Shown here in pieces: positions 35,501 to 44,500 of a DNA stretch of 64,000 nucleotides. Location of the stretch: contig CM067365.1 of assembly GCA_034401795.1 (NCBI GenBank), positions 17,103,166-17,167,165 on the forward strand. Direction: 5' to 3'. Position 1 is the first letter of the stretch; the number at the start of each line of letters is the position of its first letter. The translations under genes were made by a program, and so were the position numbers. The DNA comes from Chaetoderma sp. LZ-2023a. Taxonomy: Eukaryota; Mollusca; Caudofoveata; Chaetodermatida; Chaetodermatidae. Under the pieces are notes generated by a model that ran no database searches, was not told where the DNA came from, and saw nothing but the letters and a program-made list of their open reading frames with translations.

Positions 35501-38500
35501 TAGGCCTCCAACTCACTGGACATAATTTTTCATTTGGTTAGATAACCTAACAGTGTTAGTAGGAAATGGAACCATGGTGGAGAGAAAACTAACTCTCTGC
35601 TGCTGTGATGTCACCACCTAGCGTCATACAGACCTGTGGACATAAACAGAAAGAGAAATTAGCCTTAGGTAGCACCGAGTTGACATAAACCAACTAACCA
35701 AGGCGCTTATCACGGTAAACGCGAGTCCCGGAAACACAATACACCGGGAAGAAAACTCGCTAATTTTACTAGAAGTCACCTGATTTAAAGGTCCTAAGTC
35801 CTCCTTTGGCGAAGTGTTCCTTCCTGCCATCCAAATCAGATACTATCACTCCAAAATAACACCACTTAAACAGTTTAAGAGTAGGAAAAAGCTATTGCAC
35901 AAAAAGACATGTGTGTTCTCTCTGCCAATAATCTAGCAAAGAGGAAGTGCTAGTCTGCGCATGCGCGGTGGTGGGGCTGGCATCCGCCAGACTACGCTCT
36001 GACTCCCTGCCCAGTAGGGGCACCTAACTGTTTTAAATCTGAGTGTTTATTGAGTGAAAGCCAATATTTAGCAATATCAAAAGTATTAGGGAGGTAAGTA
36101 TACTCTTGAAGTGAAAATCTTGAACTTGTGTCAGTGTGTTCAGTGTTTTTTACATAATAAATTCCTTAAAGCGAGTTCAGCACTGCCTGCTTCAAAATCT
36201 GTACACTGGATGGACACATACACAGATGGGAGCAAAATGACAGAAAAGGCGGCGACGGGGGGGTGGGGGGGGGGGGTAATATTGTCGCTTCCATTTCCTG
36301 GCTTGCCAGCCCTGATACTGAGAGATGGGTTATAGTGATGAGACAATGGATCCCTGTTAGTAAAACTCTTTAACTATCAGAATTGTTAAAAAAAATGTAA
36401 ACCTGATAGAAAATTTCCATTTGCAGACCAGATGATTTTTTTATTTATCACTGGAATGACTGGCTCAATTCTTGTGTTAAAATTTGAGCCAAATAGGATC
36501 AATAATTTTTAGGATATGTGTGCAGGCACACAGACTGACAGACTTGATCGCAATACACTCTTTCCCCTTAAAGAGCAAGGGTAATAATAATTCAAGACAT
36601 GACAAACTACATCCTAAGAATGTGTATCTGGCAATGAAATGATAATAAAATGTAACAGGATACAGGTATTTATTAGCTCACTAATCTCAAAAGATTTCTT
36701 CATAATCATTTTACCCGCGTCGCTAGGGTTACGGGTTAATGCGAGCATGGAGTGCTTCATCTTCATACTTGTTCTTAAGACATTTTTATACCTCTGTTTC
36801 CACTGCAGGAATATGGGTGGACACTTGCCGGTGGGGTCCCGAAGATGTGTGCCAATTTTGGAGCCAAAAACTAAAATGCAACACCAACATTATTTTCAAA
36901 ATGGTCACTCAACACATTTTCAATAAGTCTGGTTTTATTGAAGATGTGCGCCAATTTGCTGTCAAAATCCAAAAACACAACACCAACACCTTTCAACAAC
37001 ATTGCTTTCAGAAGTGAGACTTTTAATACAATTTTCACTGGATCTACTGGAGTGAGTTTATTGAAACATGGGTGGATGTATGTCTGCGGGGTCCCGAGGA
37101 CTTGTTCCAATTGTGGGTCATAAGCTGAAAAGCAACAGTAAAAACTTTCAACGACATTTTTTCCAAAAGAGACACATTTGACCTCAAGCCAGCCAGATTG
37201 AAAAACATAGCAGCAGGTATTGGACAAATTCGTCCTTGTTACATAACACGCACCTGTAGCTTTACTGCTAACCCATTCAACTCCATACAGAATTGTCTGA
37301 AAGAAAGCACAGGAATTGTAAAACAGTACAAATATGGGATACATGTATGTTAATTATTATCAACTGTGTCGTAAATAAAAACAATCTACATGTAAGTTAA
37401 TCAGTGATACAATGTAACTAGCATTGTTGGGTCTAGGGGTGGGATAATTCACCTTCCCAGAGTCTCCATCTATCAATCTGATGTCGTATGACATCATAAT
37501 CAGCTAAGCGGCGTGTAGGATGTCATCATAATCATTACATAATAAATTAATAGTCCGACACGTTGTACGAATTGTATGGCTCTGCTATTTAATAAACATG
37601 CTGTGGAATATTTTGAAACTGCCATAGGCAGCAACAGCACCCAGGCAAATTTGTTCCAAAATATTTTATAGCTTACCTGAGTGTATAGTTTTCAGGAAAT
37701 TGATAGTCAGGGAGCTCAGAGATTGATCGATCCCAACACGGACATGGTGTGGGTGGAGCTTAGATTGAGATGGGTAGGGCATAGCTAAAAGTGGAAAGGT
37801 CCATTAGATTCCATTACTTAATTGGTAGTACTACTCAAATCCTCCAGGAGGAATGTTTGCCTTCAGATTGAGATATGGGGAATTTATCCGTGAAATGGTT
37901 AAGCACTGTTTATAACCGCTCCGTGTAGATTAAGAAATTATCATTTTTCAATATCTTAAGCGGGGAACATAAGACTATGATTAAATCGAGACAGTCATTC
38001 TAGCTGTAAATTTTTAAATTTCCCCTCTGTCTCGATCTCCTCTGATTTTCTCTTCAAAAGATATTTCAAAAGGCCAGAAGCTTCTCGTGATCTGTTCATA
38101 CCATTGACACTGCTGCAAGAGATGTTCTGCTGATTCTTCTGCCTGCTGACACTCACAAAGTGCAGAATCTGTAATCTTGAGACAGTGAAGATGTGCATTG
38201 AGACGATTGTCACCAGTCCTCAATCTGAACATACATGTCTGATCCTCCCTACTGAGGCTGTGTATTGCATCATTATGCGGCCTACTGGTGGTTCTTGTGG
38301 CTTTAATGATATGCTTCAGTTCTTCAAAGTCATCCTCACGGTTGAATCGTTCCTTGTTTGACCCTTTCTTAGCCAGTTGATCAGCTTTATTATTTCCTGA
38401 TATGGGTATTTTAAGACCAAAATGCTGACAATGCATTGTTGGCTGGATTTACCATTAAAAGATTATTATCAATACACATGTAATTGACTATCTTCTTCCA

Positions 38501-41500
38501 TAATACCGTGAATCTGATCTTCTTCCATACTACCCTGAATCTGAGGAAAGCTGCGTTCAATGGTGATGAGAACTTTAATTGAAAAGAATCTAAATGAAAG
38601 TTATTGCGGCTACAGGTAACAATAGCCTTCTGCTACCGGTAAGTTGCTTCAAAATTATCATCTCCAGGATTAAGATAATGTAATATAAAAATATTATCAA
38701 CATATTAAAATACTGAAATTTCTTAGAATTTGAATTAATCCTTTAACACTTAACCTGCCAATGTCTCGATTTCAAAACAACTATACTGGAAAGCTGTTGA
38801 ATATTTTGAAACTAATTCAAGTGGAAACTGTTGCTGCCACCAGCTCCAAGTCAAATTAGTTTCAGAATATTCTGGGCATCATAAAGAATTTGTCATTTCT
38901 AGCCTGTCGACGCTAAATCGTTACGATACGGGAATGTCTTAAAATTTGAATTACAATGTAAAATACTAGAAAGTGATATGATTTAAATTAAAATGCACCT
39001 TAGATGTTCGTATTTCCAAACACCCTCATCTTGTCCTTCTGGTGCATTGAGCACTTCATCTATGTTAGTGTAGTCTTTACGAATAGACTGCTGAATGAAC
39101 TGTCAAAGTAAAACATTAAAACTATGTTAGTGTAGTCCTTACGAATAGACTGCTGAATGAACTGATTAAAACTATGTTAGTGTAGTCCTTACGAATAGAC
39201 TGCTGAATGAACTGATTAAAACTATGTTAGTGTAGTCCTTACGAATAGACTGCTGAATGAACTGATTAAAACTATGTTAGTGTAGTTCTTACGAATAGAC
39301 TGCTGAATGAACTGATTAAAACTATGTTAGTGTAGTCCTTACGAATAGACTGCTGAATGAACTGATTAAAACTATGTTAGTGTAGTCCTTACGAATAGAC
39401 TGCTGAATGAACTGATTAAAACTATGTTAGTGTAGTCCTTACGAATAGACTGCTGAATGAACTGATTAAATCTAAGTTAGTGTAGTCCTTACGAATAGAC
39501 TGCTGAATGAACTGATTAAAACTATGTTAGTGTAGTCCTTACGAATAGACTGCTGAATGAACTGATTAAAACTATGTTAGTGTAGTCCTTACGAATAGAC
39601 TGCTGAATGAACTGATTAAAACTATGTTAGTGTAGTCCTTACGAATAGACTGCTGAATGAACTGATTAAAACTATGTTAGTGTAGTCCTTACGAATAGAC
39701 TGCTGAATGAACTGATTAAAACTATGTTAGTGTAGTCCTTACGAATAGACTGCTGAATGAACTGATTAAAACTATGTTAGTCTAGTCCTTACGAATAGAC
39801 TGCTGAATGAACTGATTAAAACTATGTTAGTCTAGTCCTTACGAATAGACTGCTGAATGAACTGATTAAAACTATGTTAGTGTAGTCCTTACGAATAGAC
39901 TGCTGAATGAACTGATTAAAACTATGTTAGTGTAGTCCTTACGAATAGACTGCTGAATGAACTGATTAAAACTATGTTAGTGTAGTCCTTACGAATAGAC
40001 TGCTGAATGAACTGATTAAAACTATGTTAGTGTAGTCCTTACGAATAGACTGTTGAATGAACTGATTAAAACTATGTTAGTGTAGTCCTTACGAATAGAC
40101 TGCTGAATGAACTGATTAAAACTATGTTAGTGTAGTCCTTACGAATAGACTGCTGAATGAACTGATTAAAACTATGTTAGTGTAGTCCTTACGAATAGAC
40201 TGCTGAATGAACTGATTAAAACTATGTTAGTGTAGTCCTTACGAATAGACTGCTGAATGAACTGATTAAAACTATGTTAGTGTAGTCCTTACGAATAGAC
40301 TGCTGAATGAACTGATCAAAACTATGTTAGTGTAGTCCTTACGAATAGACTGCTGAATGAACTGATCAAAACAATGTTAGTGTAGTCCTTACGAATAGAC
40401 TGCTGAATGAACTGATTAAAACTATGTTAGTGTAGTCCTTACGAATAGACTGCTGAATGAACTGATTAAAACTATGTTAGTGTAGTCCTTACGAAAAGAC
40501 TGCTGAATGAACTGATTAAAACTATGTTAGTGTAGTCCTTACGAATAGACTGCTGAATGAACTGATTAAAACTATGTTAGTGTAGTCCTTACGAATAGAC
40601 TGCTGAATGAACTGATTAAAACTATGTTAGTGTAGACCTTACGAATAGACTGCTGAATGAACTGATTAAAACTATGTTAGTGTAGTCCTTACGAATAGAC
40701 TGCTGAATGAACTGATTAAAACTATGTTAGTGTAGTCCTTATGATTAGACTGCTGAATGAACTGATTAAAACTATGTTAGTGTAGTCCTTACGAATAGAC
40801 TGCTGAATGAACTGATTAAAACTATGTTAGTGTAGTCCTTACGAATAGACTGCTGAATGAACTGATTAAAACTATGTTAGTGTAGTCCTTACGAATAGAC
40901 TGCTGAATGAACTGATTAAAACTATGTTAGTGTAGTCCTTACGAATAGACTGCTGAATGAACTGATTAAAACTATGTTAGTGTAGTCCTTACGAATAGAC
41001 TGCTGAATGAACTGATTAAAACTATGTTAGTGTAGTCCTTACGAATAGACTGCTGAATGAACTGATTAAAACTATGTTAGTGTAGTCCTTACGAATAGAC
41101 TGCTGAATGAACTGATTAAAACTATGTTAGTGTAGTCCTTACGAATAGACTGCTGAATGAACTGATTAAAACTATGTTAGTGTAGTCCTTACGAATAGAC
41201 TGCTGAATGAACTGATTAAAACTATGTTAGTGTAGTCCTTACGAATAGACTGCTGAATGAACTGATTAAAACTATGTTAGTGTAGTCCTTACGAATAGAC
41301 TGCTGAATGAACTGATTAAAACTATGTTAGTGTAGTCCTTACGAATAGACTGCTGAATGAACTGATTAAAACTATGTTAGTGTAGTCCTTACGAATAGAC
41401 TGCTGAATGAACTGATTAAAACTATGTTAGTGTAGTCCTTACGAATAGACTGCTGAATGAACTGATTAAAACTATGTTAGTGTAGTCCTTACGAATAGAC

Positions 41501-44500
41501 TGCTGAATGAACTGATTAAAACTATGTTAGTGTAGTCCTTACGAATAGACTGCTGAATGAACTGATTAAAACTATGTTAGTGTAGTCCTTACGAATAGAC
41601 TGCTGAATGAACTGATTAAAACTATGTTAGTGTAGTCCTTACGAATAGACTGCTGAATGAACTGATTAAAACTATGTTAGTGTAGTCCTTACGAATAGAC
41701 TGCTGAATGAACTGATTAAAACTATGTTAGTGTAGTCCTTACGAATAGACTGCTGAATGAACTGATTAAAACTATGTTAGTGTAGTCCTTACGAATAGAC
41801 TGCTGAATGAACTGATCAAAACTATGTTAGTGTAGTCCTTACGAATAGACTGCTGAATGAACTGATTAAAACTATGTTAGTGTAGTCCTTACGAATAGAC
41901 TGCTGAATGAACTGTTATAAAATTAAAACAAAAAGGCAAATTAAAGCAATAAATTGTCATATAATTCAACTCTGAATGTAAAGAAACAAAGCATGTACAT
42001 CTGACAGGATTCATACAAACTTGAAAAGTACTTGAATTTTGACATGTGCCTTGAAAAGCCTTGAGTTTGAGAATTCACTTGAAAATTGCTTTAATGCATT
42101 GAAAAGCCCTTTTGAATTTAACATTTCATCCCAGATTATCTTCATTGAGTACCAAACTGTTGCTATGAATCATCAGTAAAAATAAGGAATTGCCTTCTAT
42201 CTAATATTAAAACATGCATTAGCAGTCTCTAAAGTGGATCCCCGTATTTCAGTTGCATTGTCAGGGGATTCCTGTATTACTTACTTATCTACTTACTTAT
42301 CATATACTACCTTGATAGGCCACTTAGCCTGTAGGTAGATAATACAGTAAATGCATTGCACCGTATAAGTTTCTAAGATAGGCAATGTTTACTGCAGAGC
42401 ACCTGTTGTGCATAGGTTCTTGTATATACCAAAAGGTAGTCCAATATATATCTAATTGGTTTTTAAAGCTATTTAAGCTTGGGGAATTTACGACAGTTTC
42501 AGGTAACCCATTCCAGTTGTTGGTGGTATTGTCAGAGGATTCTACATCCCAGTTAACATCGTCGTGTCGTNNNNNNNNNNNNNNNNNNNNNNNNNNNNNN
42601 NNNNNNNNNNNNNNNNNNNNNNNNNNNNNNNNNNNNNNNNNNNNNNNNNNNNNNNNNNNNNNNNNNNNNNNNNNNNNNNNNNNNNNNNNNNNNNNNNNNN
42701 NNNNNNNNNNNNNNNNNNNNNNNNNNNNNNNNNNNNNNNNNNNNNNNNNNNNNNNNNNNNNNNNNNNNNNNNNNNNNNNNNNNNNNNNNNNNNNNNNNNN
42801 NNNNNNNNNNNNNNNNNNNNNNNNNNNNNNNNNNNNNNNNNNNNNNNNNNNNNNNNNNNNNNNNNNNNNNNNNNNNNNNNNNNNNNNNNNNNNNNNNNNN
42901 NNNNNNNNNNNNNNNNNNNNNNNNNNNNNNNNNNNNNNNNNNNNNNNNNNNNNNNNNNNNNNNNNNNNNNNNNNNNNNNNNNNNNNNNNNNNNNNNNNNN
43001 NNNNNNNNNNNNNNNNNNNNNNNNNNNNNNNNNNNNNNNNNNNNNNNNNNNNNNNNNNNNNNNNNNNNNNTTGTCAGAGGATTCTACATCCCAGTTCTCA
43101 CCCTTTATTTCCCACCCCATGTCCAGTCCGGTATCGGGCCCTTGAAAATTTTGAAATTACGGCCATAGTAGTCTTTGAAAGGTCCTTGGATGAAAACATC
43201 TGATGGCTGTATGAGCCCTGTCTGACCTCAACAGACACTATCAGCTGTCTACATGTATATAAAGACCAGTTTTATCTGGTTCCCCCAGGGGTGACCTTTA
43301 AAGACAAGTTTCATTGTATTTGTACATAGCGTGATGGTGCGGCTAATATTGTTAGGAATATCCGGCAGAAGTGTGTGTACATCGCGATCGATTATTTAAG
43401 AATAATCGTGATTACTCGAGTAATCGGCCTGGTTACAAATTAAACTGATATAACAACAAAGGTATATCAACTATGAAAGCTGCAATGGTGTTTAGAAATG
43501 TCCATAGTTGCAGGCCAAGAGAAGACTATTTTTGAAAATGTATAACTAGAATGCCTGGCTCGAGCACCGAGCCACACATTCCAATGATACATTTTCAAAA
43601 ATAGTCTTCTCTTGCCCTTCATATGGACATGCATTCGATGAGCAAAATGTAAATAAAAAGGTAGATTTTGAAATATTTTATGCAGTGGAATTATTCACGA
43701 TTATTCGATTATTTCATTTTTAATCATATAAATTCAGGATTTAAAAAATAATCGCGATTTTCGATTTAATCACGTAATCATGCAAGTCTAGTTTGTCAGG
43801 TAAATATTGTTGACTTGAAGTCTATTATATATGCAGGGTTCATACACTTTTCTATGTTTGAAATTCCATTACTTTTCCTGACAAAAATTAATAAATTCCA
43901 TGATTTCCAAGAATTATTATCTAGTAGATTTGTGTTTATGTCATGTAGCTACATAAATTACGATCCACGCTATTCTGCAAAAATGTCTGAATATTGTGTC
44001 TTACAACAACCACGCCAACACCTTGTTTTTGATACGCTGTTGCTATAATTGTTATTGCATATGGGTGATGACGGTAATTTATGCCTAAATATTTCTTTTA
44101 GTGTTCATGATTATCATTTTCTATGACTTTTCCATGATCTATGAAAAAAATGCTGATTTTCCATGACTTTCCAGGCCTGGCATGCCTGGTATTGAAATTT
44201 TCAAATTCCATGACTTTCCAGGATTTCCATGACCAATACGAATGCTGTATATGGTTATAATTGTCAAATTTGTCAGGAAAATTTTTGCAAAAATTATATC
44301 ACATGTGCATAGTTTGATATGTGTGAATGCTTTAACATTTGTGAAGGGAAAGACTTCTTTATTCCCAGCCAGGCGAAATTTAAAAGAATTTCACCCAGGA
44401 GCCTTACTGGAAATGAGACCACCATAGTTTTATGTTGGCCTAACTTTCCTAAGATTCAAAATGTTCAACAGTGTAAATGGTTTGAATTTGAGATAATAGA

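Larger units (their letters stand above)
29062..36116 (-). mobile_element. DIRS-like tyrosine-recombinase retrotransposon, apparently complete (7055 bp)
   Basis: Inserted in a MOB4 intron in the same sense as MOB4. On the - strand it has a gag-like frame, a reverse transcriptase/RNase H/methyltransferase-like frame and a tyrosine recombinase frame, the classic DIRS order. Inverted terminal repeats pair 29062-29283 with 35920-36116. An internal complementary region at 29347-29446 consists of the complement of the left end (to 29400) joined directly to the complement of the right end (from 29401). That sets the ends at 29062 and 36116 and matches the DIRS circle-junction model. No target duplication is seen, as expected for recombinase-mediated insertion. 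All three long frames lack stops, so it may be young or active. Confidence 0.93.

Noticed and set aside
36871-37344. 157-codon - strand ORF as a novel gene
   Set aside because: It overlaps the true MOB4 exon 37296-37254 in another frame and lacks any domain; splice sites support the MOB4 reading.
39121-41913. CRISPR-like array of regular repeats
   Set aside because: Units are contiguous 50-mers without spacers, in an animal intron, and derived from the adjacent exon.
42385-43203. Open frames across 42.4-43.2 kb
   Set aside because: They run through 500 N and have no supporting sequence.
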